This document shows positions 16,261-23,524 of a stretch of DNA of 48,459 nucleotides, piece by piece. How positions within the stretch are numbered: the stretch's first letter is position 1; the number at the start of each line of letters is the position of its first letter. Below the pieces are notes generated by a model. It had not been told where the DNA came from, did no database searches, and saw only the letters and a list, made by a program, of their open reading frames with translations. Source of the DNA: a virus; the IMG/VR virus record IMGVR_UViG_3300028198_000257, positions 1-48,459 of that record. One strand, written 5' to 3'. The position numbers and the translations under genes were made by a program.

Positions 16261-16565
16261 TTGATGATAATATTATAGAGGTTAACGTAGCAGGCGATGG
16301 CTCAGCCCCAATAAGTCTAAAAAAAGATATACCCCTATTCACAAAACCTTGTGGTAAAGCATTCGGGAGCAACTATTGGACGGCTCCTGACAGTGATACA
16401 TACGATGGAGTCAGACTTGGTAGACAAAAATACCAACGTTGGAATTCATTTGTAGGCAAAGGTGAGTGGGCTAAAGGAGTTTCTGCATACGCAAAGAAAT
16501 ATCCTAAGGGTGGTATGTTGATGAAACATCCTACGGACCCAGTATTTCAAGTTATCAGAAGATAA
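16257..16565 (+). CDS. Small conserved hypothetical protein, 102 aa
   Basis: ATGA overlap with the upstream gene. Contains R-L-G-R-Q-K-Y-Q-R-W and a C-terminal Y-A-K-K-Y-P-K-G-G-M-L-M-K-H-P-T, similar in plan to a small hypothetical family in T4-like cyanophages. No catalytic motif visible. Confidence 0.7.
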   Translation: MIDDNIIEVNVAGDGSAPISLKKDIPLFTKPCGKAFGSNYWTAPDSDTYDGVRLGRQKYQRWNSFVGKGEWAKGVSAYAKKYPKGGMLMKHPTDPVFQVIRR

Positions 16566-16570
16566 CTACA

Positions 16571-16807
16571 ATGGCCCAGGAAGTCAAACTACTATTCTGT
16601 AGTAGTCCAATTATACCTGTTATATGTCCTTTCCGAAACTCCACTCCAAAAGTGTGTTGTTGTACGTGTCCTCTGAAGTGGGAATGCCATACAAAACAAA
16701 AAGAAATCGCTGAAGCAAACAACGATTACAGCAACATATTACCGTGTGTCCGCCTGGACGACTCGGATGAGATAGATTATTGTAATGATTGTGACTATTT
16801 GACTTGA
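16571..16807 (+). CDS. Cys-rich small protein, probable zinc binder, 78 aa
   Basis: Nine Cys residues, including a central C-C-C-T-C-P-L-K-W-E-C cluster and a terminal C-N-D-C-D, suggest one or two metal sites. The TGA stop lies inside the -35 box of the primase promoter. Function unknown. Confidence 0.65.
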   Translation: MAQEVKLLFCSSPIIPVICPFRNSTPKVCCCTCPLKWECHTKQKEIAEANNDYSNILPCVRLDDSDEIDYCNDCDYLT

Positions 16808-16832
16808 CATTGGGCCATAGGTAGTGTATAAT
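16804..16832 (+). promoter_or_regulatory. Consensus sigma70 promoter for primase gp61
   Basis: Perfect TTGACA (16804-16809), 17-bp spacer, perfect TATAAT (16827-16832). Only 9 bases separate the -10 box from the gp61 ATG, giving a leader of about 3 bases. The upstream stop TGA is part of the -35 box. Confidence 0.9.
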
Positions 16833-16841
16833 GAACACATT

Positions 16842-17873
16842 ATGGATTATATTGACTCAAAATACATCGGAATCCTTGGGGTTCGTCTAGAACAATTCAA
16901 AAAGAAGGGTAAAGCACTCTGGAATTTCAGGTGTCCATACTGTGGCGACTCCCAGAAAGACAAATTAAAAGCACGAGGATATCTCTTTGAGAATAAGGGT
17001 GATGTGTTGTATAAATGTCACAACTGTGGAATAGCAACTGGATTGACACAATTAATAGACCACGTGGCTCCGCCTCTGAAAAAAGAGTATGTGCTTGAGA
17101 AGTTTAGCACTCGTGGAGCAGGAAAGAAAATATCTCTTGGTGCTGGAGACCAGACTGCTTTCTTTAAGACAAACAAAACACCAGTATTTGAGACTAATCC
17201 TTTAAAGCATATTACTTGCTTGGAGTTGTGTGATATTAATCATCCAGCACGATTATATGTTCACGAGCGAAAAATACCACAACGTCAGTGGAAGAGGCTA
17301 TACTACACAGAGACTTTTAAAGCCTGGACCAATTCGATTGTTAAGAATAAATTTAAAGATATAGATAAAGACGAGGGTCGCCTCGTCATTCCATTCTTTG
17401 ATAAGAAGGGAAAGATGGTGGCATTTCAAGGCAGGAGTCTTGACCCGAACAATCCTGTACGCTATATAACTATAAAGATAACAGAAGATGAATGTAAATT
17501 ATTTGGTATGGAGTTGATGGATGAGTCGAAGCCCGTATATGTCACAGAGGGACCTATCGATTCTCTCTTTCTAGACAATGCAATTGCTATGGCTGGGAGT
17601 GATTTATCCAACTCTTGTAATCTAAATAGTGAGACAGAATTTGTCATTGTGATGGACAATGAGAATAGGAATAAGGAAATAGTCAAAAAAATTGGTGCGT
17701 TTATTGAGAGAGGCTATGCCGTATGTATCTGGGATGAGAAAATTCCACAAAAGGATATAAACGATATGGTACTTAGTGGAATGAGTATTGAAAATCTACA
17801 CAAATCAATAAAAACGAGGACGTTTAAGGGACTACAAGCAAAGATGGCCTTAAATAAGTGGAAACGTGTATAG
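16842..17873 (+). CDS. 61: DNA primase gp61
   Basis: Makes RNA primers for lagging-strand synthesis together with gp41. An N-terminal zinc ribbon uses C31, C34, C59 and C62. The TOPRIM core is V-T-E-G-P-I-D-S-L-F-L around residue 235 and the acidic V-I-M-D-N-E motif about 45 residues later. At 343 residues it matches T4 gp61 (342). The ATG at 16842 was chosen over an in-frame start at 16824, because 16824 lies upstream of the expected transcription start. Confidence 0.95.
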   Translation: MDYIDSKYIGILGVRLEQFKKKGKALWNFRCPYCGDSQKDKLKARGYLFENKGDVLYKCHNCGIATGLTQLIDHVAPPLKKEYVLEKFSTRGAGKKISLGAGDQTAFFKTNKTPVFETNPLKHITCLELCDINHPARLYVHERKIPQRQWKRLYYTETFKAWTNSIVKNKFKDIDKDEGRLVIPFFDKKGKMVAFQGRSLDPNNPVRYITIKITEDECKLFGMELMDESKPVYVTEGPIDSLFLDNAIAMAGSDLSNSCNLNSETEFVIVMDNENRNKEIVKKIGAFIERGYAVCIWDEKIPQKDINDMVLSGMSIENLHKSIKTRTFKGLQAKMALNKWKRV

Positions 17874-17887
17874 AAAGGTAATCACCA

Positions 17888-18169
17888 ATGTCATATCTAG
17901 GACTCGCCATCGCCGCAAACACGGTGACGGCCCTAACGATATATCTATTGTCAAAGGGCAATATACGTTATGGTGCTTACAGCGGATTCGGAGGGCAATG
18001 TCTCTGGCTGACATACATATACTTAACTTCTGCGTGGGCTTTTCTACCGGGAGATATATTCATATTTGGAATCTATTGCAGGAAACTGGGACAGATGGGA
18101 AGGGAGAAGTATGGAAGAAGAATTAAAGGAAGCAAAGGAACAGATAACGGCACTGAAGAAGGAAGTTAA
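17888..18169 (+). CDS. Small multi-pass membrane protein, 93 aa
   Basis: AAAGG lies about 11 bases before the ATG. Three hydrophobic segments at about residues 2-20, 28-49 and 50-68 are followed by a charged tail. A competing reading frame from 17866 is strongly basic without plausible structure and was rejected. Similar small membrane proteins follow the primase gene in some marine T4-like phages. Function unknown. Confidence 0.65.
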   Translation: MSYLGLAIAANTVTALTIYLLSKGNIRYGAYSGFGGQCLWLTYIYLTSAWAFLPGDIFIFGIYCRKLGQMGREKYGRRIKGSKGTDNGTEEGS

Positions 18170-18281
18170 CGAACTAGAAAAGATTATTACAAACTTTAAA
18201 AAATACTATAATAATTGGTCTAAATATAAACACGCACTCGACAATAGACCACCTAAGGAGAAAAATAATGCCGTACTTTGA
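18111..18281 (+). CDS. Small coiled-coil protein, 56 aa
   Basis: AGGGAG precedes the ATG at 18111; an earlier in-frame start at 18066 lies inside the upstream gene. Almost the whole protein is a charged heptad helix (E-E-E-L-K-E-A, I-T-A-L-K-K-E-V). It overlaps its neighbours by 59 and 14 bases. Function unknown. Confidence 0.6.
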   Translation: MEEELKEAKEQITALKKEVNELEKIITNFKKYYNNWSKYKHALDNRPPKEKNNAVL

Positions 18282-18477
18282 TTTTGAATGTAAGAAGTGT
18301 GGTAAGGTCGTTAACGAACTAATGAAGTGGTCCGAAGATATGCACAAAGATATAGATAAGTGTGAATGTGGTGCAAAGAAATGGAAAAGAATTATAACAG
18401 TATCTCATAGTAAAATCGGTGATATAGATGCCGAAACTAGAGAGGCTAATGATATGATAGGACGGGGTTGGAGTTAA
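18268..18477 (+). CDS. FmdB-like zinc-ribbon protein, 69 aa
   Basis: Begins M-P-Y-F-D-F-E-C-K-K-C-G and has a second C-E-C-G pair about 24 residues later, the four-cysteine zinc ribbon of the FmdB/CxxC family of small regulatory-like proteins. AAGGAG lies 8 bases before the ATG. Targets are unknown. Confidence 0.8.
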   Translation: MPYFDFECKKCGKVVNELMKWSEDMHKDIDKCECGAKKWKRIITVSHSKIGDIDAETREANDMIGRGWS

Positions 18478-18480
18478 TAT

Positions 18481-18891
18481 ATGGCACGTGAGTTTGATGA
18501 GGTAATGCAGGCCTATTATAAGCAAACTGCAAAAAAAATGATGGCCAATGAAGTACGAGCGAAAACGAATAAAAAGGTTTTCGGTTCTCTTGGCACAAAA
18601 ATGACTTGTGATGAAATACAAGATATTTTCAAAGCAGGCGGTTACATTATTGATGTGAGAGGTCCAGTTGAATACATATCAGGAGGAAGAATACACAATT
18701 CAGTGAATGTTCCTTCCGTAAACATTCTCAGGTGGGCTAAAGAACATCCAAATATTAATTCAAATACTCCTCTCCTTGTTTATTCAAACGAGGGAAACAG
18801 TGCCGACCAGGCACAGAAAAAGTTAGAGAACCACGATTATGCTAACGTGACAAATATCGGTACTCATAAATGGTATAACCTCTGTAGTTGA
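18481..18891 (+). CDS. Rhodanese-like protein lacking the catalytic Cys, 136 aa
   Basis: After about 40 helical residues comes a rhodanese fold: I-I-D-V-R-G-P-V-E-Y at 56-65, G-G-R-I-H-N-S-V-N-V-P at 68-78, and the active-site loop L-L-V-Y-S-N-E-G-N-S-A at 98-108. In active sulfurtransferases the loop starts with Cys (CxxGxR); here Ser102 replaces it and the Arg is also missing, so sulfur transfer is unlikely. A binding or scaffold role is inferred. Starts 3 bases after the zinc-ribbon gene. Confidence 0.85.
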   Translation: MAREFDEVMQAYYKQTAKKMMANEVRAKTNKKVFGSLGTKMTCDEIQDIFKAGGYIIDVRGPVEYISGGRIHNSVNVPSVNILRWAKEHPNINSNTPLLVYSNEGNSADQAQKKLENHDYANVTNIGTHKWYNLCS

Positions 18892-18906
18892 ATATTAATT
18901 TGTCGT

Positions 18907-18914
18907 TATAAATA
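18907..18914 (+). promoter_or_regulatory. T4-type late promoter
   Basis: Exact TATAAATA in the gap between the rhodanese-like gene and the small zinc-ribbon gene at 18942, followed by AGGAG before that ATG. Likely drives 18942-19648. Confidence 0.7.
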
Positions 18915-18941
18915 CGACTTAAAGAGTTAGGAGTATTTTTA

Positions 18942-19088
18942 ATGATAATAATAAACGTGCAATGTGATGAATGTCAAGCGACCTGCACAATAGAACACGA
19001 TTTAGATGACGAGTTATATGAAATAACAGTATGCCCCTTTTGCCAGGGAGAAGATATCCAAATAGATATTGATGAAGAAATCATATGA
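18942..19088 (+). CDS. Small zinc-ribbon protein, 48 aa
   Basis: C-D-E-C near the start and C-P-F-C at residues 31-34 make a minimal zinc ribbon inside an otherwise acidic protein. A TTAGGAG site precedes the ATG. The stop overlaps the RuvC-like gene. Partner unknown. Confidence 0.7.
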   Translation: MIIINVQCDECQATCTIEHDLDDELYEITVCPFCQGEDIQIDIDEEII

Positions 19089-19648
19089 TGATTATTGGAA
19101 TAGATTATTCAATGACATCCCCTGCCGTTTGCGTAGCACAATCTCCCTTCACATATGACCGTTGTTCTTTTATGTTCGTTACAAAGAACAAAAAACTAGC
19201 AGTCAAGCACACCGATAAGATAGAAGGCCTTCTATCATACGAATACACAGATAATTTAGAACGATTTACACACCTTGCCAATCAGACCGTTGATTGGATT
19301 ATGGCTCAACCCACTGCCCTAATGAAAAGAAATCATATTGGAATCGAAGGATATGCCTTCGGTGCTAAAGGACAGGTATTTAATATAGGTGAAAATACAG
19401 GAATATTAAAATTTAAACTAGCAGAAAGAGTAGCAAATACTATGTCTGTTTTCCCACCATCCACAATAAAGAAATTTGCCACTGGAAAAGGTAACGCCAA
19501 TAAAGAATTAATGTACGAAGCATTTGTAGAAGAGACTGGTGATGACCTTGCAAAATTATTTGAATTCAACCCATATAAAGGACAGTCTCCAGTGTCTGAT
19601 ATCATAGATTCTTATTATATAGCCAAATACCGTAACGAAAACTCATAA
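19085..19648 (+). CDS. RuvC-like nuclease or Holliday junction resolvase
   Basis: RNase H-fold nuclease of the RuvC/YqgF group, likely cutting branched DNA in recombination and packaging, where T4 uses endonuclease VII. First acidic strand M-I-I-G-I-D-Y-S-M-T-S-P, second strand I-G-I-E-G-Y-A-F-G-A-K-G, and C-terminal D-I-I-D-S-Y-Y-I-A carry the three or four catalytic acids in RuvC order. P-P-S-T-I-K-K-F-A-T-G-K-G matches the conserved region before the last helix. 187 residues. Two consecutive ATGs at 19085 and 19088; either may be used. Confidence 0.85.
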   Translation: MMIIGIDYSMTSPAVCVAQSPFTYDRCSFMFVTKNKKLAVKHTDKIEGLLSYEYTDNLERFTHLANQTVDWIMAQPTALMKRNHIGIEGYAFGAKGQVFNIGENTGILKFKLAERVANTMSVFPPSTIKKFATGKGNANKELMYEAFVEETGDDLAKLFEFNPYKGQSPVSDIIDSYYIAKYRNENS

Positions 19649-19651
19649 ATA
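19644..19651 (+). promoter_or_regulatory. Variant late promoter placing +1 on an ATG
   Basis: CATAAATA, one base from the late consensus. With T4 late-promoter spacing the start of transcription falls on 19657, the A of the adhesin ATG, so the mRNA would be leaderless. It overlaps the TAA stop of the upstream gene. Confidence 0.5.
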
Positions 19652-19656
19652 TCTAT

Positions 19657-22584
19657 ATGAGTGATATTCTAACATATAAACCAATATCCGTCCCTAATGG
19701 CTTAGTCATAGATTTTGGTATGCCTACAAGTGCAGGCAATATGCTTCTGACAGAAATTGTCACTGGCTCTACAGGTGCGTTAGAAGCCACAGACAAAGCG
19801 AATAAACTCGCGGCATCTGTAGGACCGTATTGGCTAGCAAATTCACCAGAAAATCTAGGAATTATTCGCCTGTTCTTCTCTGGAGAAGGTGCCGCCTCGG
19901 GCGTGAATGTATCAGAATTTGAGCAATACTTTGATGGAGAAATCTACGAGGTTGTCACGAATGTTTCGGTACTTAGTTCTTTTGTAGAAAAATATTATGA
20001 AATATCTACGTTTGATAAGCAAGTCTTACTAGGCAAAGAATTTCTTTCCTATACTCATAAGTCAGCAGAGAACCCTCGTAATTTTACTGAAACTCACGGC
20101 ACAGTATCAGACCCATCTAAAGACTTAAACGGAGTTCCATATATCACTTTGTCGTGGGATAGCATCACTACTCAACATTGTTCTGACCCGGCTTATACAA
20201 ATCAAGGTTCTTGTGAGGCTTCTTCAATGGGTGGATATTGTAGAGAAGTAGACACTTTTCCTGCCCATTGTTCTGACCCGGCATTACTTACTGAACCAAC
20301 CTGTACTTGGACAGGATGTTCTGACCCACAGTTTACAAATCCTACTGATTGCCAAGCCTCAGGATGTTCTGACGGAATATCAGCAAATCCTACGGCTTGT
20401 GCGGCCGCAGGCTCTTGTGATACTGACCCAACAACAAATATTACACAGGCTCTTTGTCTGGCGGCATCTGGAGTGTGGACTTTCGAGACTTGGACTTATC
20501 CTTCTACGTGGACTTATCCTTCTACGTGGTATCCTTTAGTGACAGACCAAAAAGGTCCTGTTATGTGTGTCAGGAAGAATGACGAAGAACTAGGGCTTAT
20601 GGAAGTTCAATTTAATCCATCAAGTATCAGTTCTCATTGTCTAGGTTCTGGTGGAAACAATGGTGGAAAATGTAAGTACTCCGTGAACAATGATGAAACT
20701 GCTAGTTGGAATCATTATAACTCAAATGCTACTAAAGAATGGTGTATGGAAACAACCCAGACAGTGGGTGGATGGAATCACTTATTCTGGGCTTGGTTCG
20801 ATGATGATAATACTTTTAATACAATAGACAACAACTGGTTGCCAATGGGTCCCACCACGTCTATGTGGAAACAATACAATATAATGACTTCCCCTACACC
20901 ACATTTCGTTCCGGGAAAACATATAGAGCAAACAAGTAATTCAATAACAATTCTTGCTACTGATAATCATAATGGTTATGGAGATTTTTCTGCTGTCGGA
21001 CAAGCGGTTCATCCTTGGTGGATAACAAATACGTTTGATTTTGAAAACCCAGTTCCTGAGTATGTTCCTACTTCTGTTACGACTTATGAGTGTTCAGACA
21101 CAACTGATACCTGTTCAGATGGAGTAACGATTACACAGGCGGCCTGTGAGGCCGTTCCTGCTACTTGGACAGTAGTAACACACACTAATCAAACGGATTG
21201 TGAAAATGCGGGATTTACGTGGGACGGAACAACTGTAACAACGTGGAATACAGTATGGGACACATACGAACACGATGTCAAAATAGAAATAGACGATTAT
21301 ATAACACAAGGATTTCCGCCACACGGATTTGCTGGTACTACTGCTAGTTTGACTCAGCCAATGATGAATTTCGGATATTCTGACCCAACAAATACTGAAC
21401 ACAATCCTTTGATACGTTTCTTAGCAGTACAGCAAAATTATTTTGTGACGGGTAGAACTTTCTGTACTCCAGACAGATATAGGATATATCGTTCACCTGC
21501 TTGGTTCGATGGAACTTATCATCATTCTGATTCAGACCACATACGTGGTATATGGACATTAGCGGGCGAGATACCTCATACTGACGATACCGGATATATG
21601 TATTTTGCCGATGACAAACAAGAGTTATTGAGACTGGGAATAAAAAAACAGGAACACATCTATTATAAAATGACGGCTGTTTGGGACAGATGGGAATGGA
21701 AACAAGGGATAGATTATACTAGATGGAAAATTAGTCCAAATAAATGGGACCCTGCTTATAATGGTAATAATTCATTTTCAACTTTGTACAATGCAGGCTA
21801 CGGTTACTGCTCCGATGGCGGTAATTCGGGTTACTCCACTTGTGTCAATGCAGGGTGGTGTGATGGCGGTGGCTCTAACGGACAGGGAAATAGTGCCTAC
21901 AATGGTAATCCGAGTGGTTGTACATCTACAGGTGGTGGTAGTTGGAATAACGGACACTGCCCATCTCATTGTGATGGAAGTGGAAATTTAGGTTATTCTG
22001 GAACCGAAGAATGGCTTTGTACACTTGATTTCGGAAATTGGATGGAATGTCAAAGTAGTTCTTGGGGAAATTACACATACACATATGCAGGCAACACTTG
22101 GCAAACTAACGCCATTGACCAACAATATTCAGCAAAGGCAGTAATACTTGATGATAATACAAATAAGCGGTCACATAGAATAAAAGGATATTTTAAAGCA
22201 CAATCGACAGAAACGTATACATTCAGAGTAGTAGGAGATGACTCCATCTATCTGTGGATAGGAACAACGAGCCAGAATCCAACACAAGTTGAAACGAGTG
22301 TTACAGCAAACAACGCCATCGCATCGGCTCCCGGTTCTCATCCAGACGTTAGTAACTCTGGGACAATAAGTATGATAGAAGGTGAAATATATCCTATTGT
22401 CTTATATAATGGGAATCACTATGGAAACCATACTTGTCATTTGTATTGGTCTACTCCTACGATAGCAGAACAATCAAATGGCGCAGATATATTCCACAAA
22501 GAGCAAACTTTTCATACAAATGATGGCCAGGACAATGTAGAGGGTCACCCAAGTGTAGAAGTATGGAGTTGGTTCAATACTTAA
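19657..22584 (+). CDS. Large Cys-rich tail-fibre-like adhesin with PA14 domain, 975 aa
   Basis: Probable virion surface protein for host binding. The N-terminal 160 residues form a unique beta-rich domain. Residues about 170-270, 495-535 and 710-780 carry repeats of the form C-S-D-P-x(4)-N-x(3)-C with following Trp or Cys residues. The C-terminus (about 820-960) matches a PA14-type carbohydrate-binding domain, with F-K-A-Q-S-T-E-T-Y-T-F and the signature G-D-D-S-I-Y-L-W-I-G. Trp, Asn, Thr and Gly are very frequent. Two identical 18-base units at 20491-20526 encode a doubled W-T-Y-P-S-T. Cys-rich extracytoplasmic repeats are unusual for a cytoplasm-assembled virion. Start is decided by the late promoter just upstream. 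Confidence 0.8.
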   Translation: MSDILTYKPISVPNGLVIDFGMPTSAGNMLLTEIVTGSTGALEATDKANKLAASVGPYWLANSPENLGIIRLFFSGEGAASGVNVSEFEQYFDGEIYEVVTNVSVLSSFVEKYYEISTFDKQVLLGKEFLSYTHKSAENPRNFTETHGTVSDPSKDLNGVPYITLSWDSITTQHCSDPAYTNQGSCEASSMGGYCREVDTFPAHCSDPALLTEPTCTWTGCSDPQFTNPTDCQASGCSDGISANPTACAAAGSCDTDPTTNITQALCLAASGVWTFETWTYPSTWTYPSTWYPLVTDQKGPVMCVRKNDEELGLMEVQFNPSSISSHCLGSGGNNGGKCKYSVNNDETASWNHYNSNATKEWCMETTQTVGGWNHLFWAWFDDDNTFNTIDNNWLPMGPTTSMWKQYNIMTSPTPHFVPGKHIEQTSNSITILATDNHNGYGDFSAVGQAVHPWWITNTFDFENPVPEYVPTSVTTYECSDTTDTCSDGVTITQAACEAVPATWTVVTHTNQTDCENAGFTWDGTTVTTWNTVWDTYEHDVKIEIDDYITQGFPPHGFAGTTASLTQPMMNFGYSDPTNTEHNPLIRFLAVQQNYFVTGRTFCTPDRYRIYRSPAWFDGTYHHSDSDHIRGIWTLAGEIPHTDDTGYMYFADDKQELLRLGIKKQEHIYYKMTAVWDRWEWKQGIDYTRWKISPNKWDPAYNGNNSFSTLYNAGYGYCSDGGNSGYSTCVNAGWCDGGGSNGQGNSAYNGNPSGCTSTGGGSWNNGHCPSHCDGSGNLGYSGTEEWLCTLDFGNWMECQSSSWGNYTYTYAGNTWQTNAIDQQYSAKAVILDDNTNKRSHRIKGYFKAQSTETYTFRVVGDDSIYLWIGTTSQNPTQVETSVTANNAIASAPGSHPDVSNSGTISMIEGEIYPIVLYNGNHYGNHTCHLYWSTPTIAEQSNGADIFHKEQTFHTNDGQDNVEGHPSVEVWSWFNT
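20491..20526 (+). repeat. Tandem 18-bp repeat, two copies
   Basis: Two perfect head-to-tail copies of an 18-base unit beginning TGGACTTATC inside the adhesin gene, encoding W-T-Y-P-S-T twice. A partial third copy (TGG) follows. Probably a recent slippage event. Confidence 0.85.
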
Positions 22585-22589
22585 ACCAC

Positions 22590-22618
22590 TTGACAAATGG
22601 TACGAATGTATGTATAAT
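22590..22618 (+). promoter_or_regulatory. Consensus sigma70 promoter
   Basis: Perfect TTGACA (22590-22595), 17-bp spacer, perfect TATAAT (22613-22618), placed just after the adhesin stop and 21 bases before the ATG at 22640, with AGGAG in between. Confidence 0.9.
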
Positions 22619-22639
22619 ATACAACAAATAGGAGAAATT

Positions 22640-22873
22640 ATGTACATAGAGCCGTGGCAAATGATTTTTATACCGTGTATCGCCGCGTGTGCGTACTTTT
22701 CCTATCGAAGTGGTTGGAAGGCAGGAGTTAACGTAGGAATTCATATGGTCATCAAAGATTTGGCCCATAATACGATAATCTCTGTTTATGAAAATGAGGA
22801 AGATGAAGAAGTTACAGTCGGCAGATATGATGCTGACCCGAAGGAGATGAAGAATGACGATAGAAGCCGTTAG
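22640..22873 (+). CDS. Small membrane-anchored acidic protein, 77 aa
   Basis: A hydrophobic N-terminal segment (about residues 5-20) carries two Cys, then a soluble acidic tail with a run of Glu and Asp. The ATG at 22640 follows AGGAGAAA; an earlier in-frame ATG at 22610 lies within the promoter -10 region and is not used. First gene of an early transcript. Function unknown. Confidence 0.65.
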   Translation: MYIEPWQMIFIPCIAACAYFSYRSGWKAGVNVGIHMVIKDLAHNTIISVYENEEDEEVTVGRYDADPKEMKNDDRSR

Positions 22874-23093
22874 CCCAAGATGGTCACAAGAATGTACCTG
22901 TGGGATGCCGAAAGAAGAGTGTATATGCTGTGGTTCAGATTGTGAGTGTCACGATGAGCCATTGGTAGAGGTTATGCCTAGAGTGTATACAAATACGAAT
23001 GGTGGCTCTGGCCAGAGCGACCATATCAAGGAATTGATAGCCAGAAAGGAGAAAAAAGCAAAAGAATTGAAAATAGTTCAAAAAAAGACTTGA
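22854..23093 (+). CDS. Cys-rich small protein, 79 aa
   Basis: C-T-C-G-M-P-K-E-E-C-I-C-C and C-E-C near the N-terminus suggest a zinc site; the C-terminus is a Lys-rich helix. Its TGA stop is inside the -35 box of the next promoter. Overlaps the upstream gene by 20 bases. Function unknown. Confidence 0.65.
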   Translation: MTIEAVSPRWSQECTCGMPKEECICCGSDCECHDEPLVEVMPRVYTNTNGGSGQSDHIKELIARKEKKAKELKIVQKKT

Positions 23094-23118
23094 CAAACGG
23101 CACCATTCCTAGTATAAT
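23090..23118 (+). promoter_or_regulatory. Consensus sigma70 promoter with operator-like dyad
   Basis: Perfect TTGACA (23090-23095), 17-bp spacer, perfect TATAAT (23113-23118). Arms CACCAT (23101-23106) and ATGGTG (23117-23122) form a dyad across the -10 box. Drives 23159 and probably the topoisomerase genes. Confidence 0.9.
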
Positions 23119-23158
23119 GGTGTTATAAATTGAAGAAGTGACTGAAGGAGATTAGATT

Positions 23159-23515
23159 ATGTCAAATTATAAGATTTTTGTTACGGAAGAAGGTCTCGAA
23201 AAAGACCTCACACGAGAGGACGTAGTAGAAATGCTACGGAATGACGTAGCGACCGTTACGTTTACCAAAGCAGACGGAACTGAACGAGTGATGGAATGTA
23301 CCTTGCTCAACGAAGTTCTCACCCAGCGAGTGCCACCAGGTATGGCCGCAGATAAGCCAGAGAAACGCAAGAAGGCACCAAATCCCCACACATTAGCAGT
23401 ATATGATATTCCAGCAGATGGCTGGCGTTCATTCAGACTAGACTCCGTAAAGAGTATTGGTTTCCCAACTAGTATTTTTACCGATGAAGGCATAACTTAT
23501 CCAACTTTTGAATAA
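23159..23515 (+). CDS. Small phage protein with TFTKADGT/WRSFR motifs, 118 aa
   Basis: Contains V-T-F-T-K-A-D-G-T-E-R-V-M-E-C-T-L and, near the C-terminus, W-R-S-F-R-L-D-S-V, the two blocks of a small beta-barrel-like domain found in many phage proteins (DUF2693-like, from memory). A role in binding nucleic acid is plausible but unproven. AAGGAG lies about 10 bases before the ATG. First gene of the topoisomerase transcript. Confidence 0.8.
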   Translation: MSNYKIFVTEEGLEKDLTREDVVEMLRNDVATVTFTKADGTERVMECTLLNEVLTQRVPPGMAADKPEKRKKAPNPHTLAVYDIPADGWRSFRLDSVKSIGFPTSIFTDEGITYPTFE

Positions 23516-23524
23516 GGAACGTCT

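Noticed and set aside
17866-18126. Alternative frame overlapping the membrane protein at 17888
   Set aside because: Strongly basic, no ribosome binding site, and the competing frame has clear membrane segments and AAAGG before its ATG.
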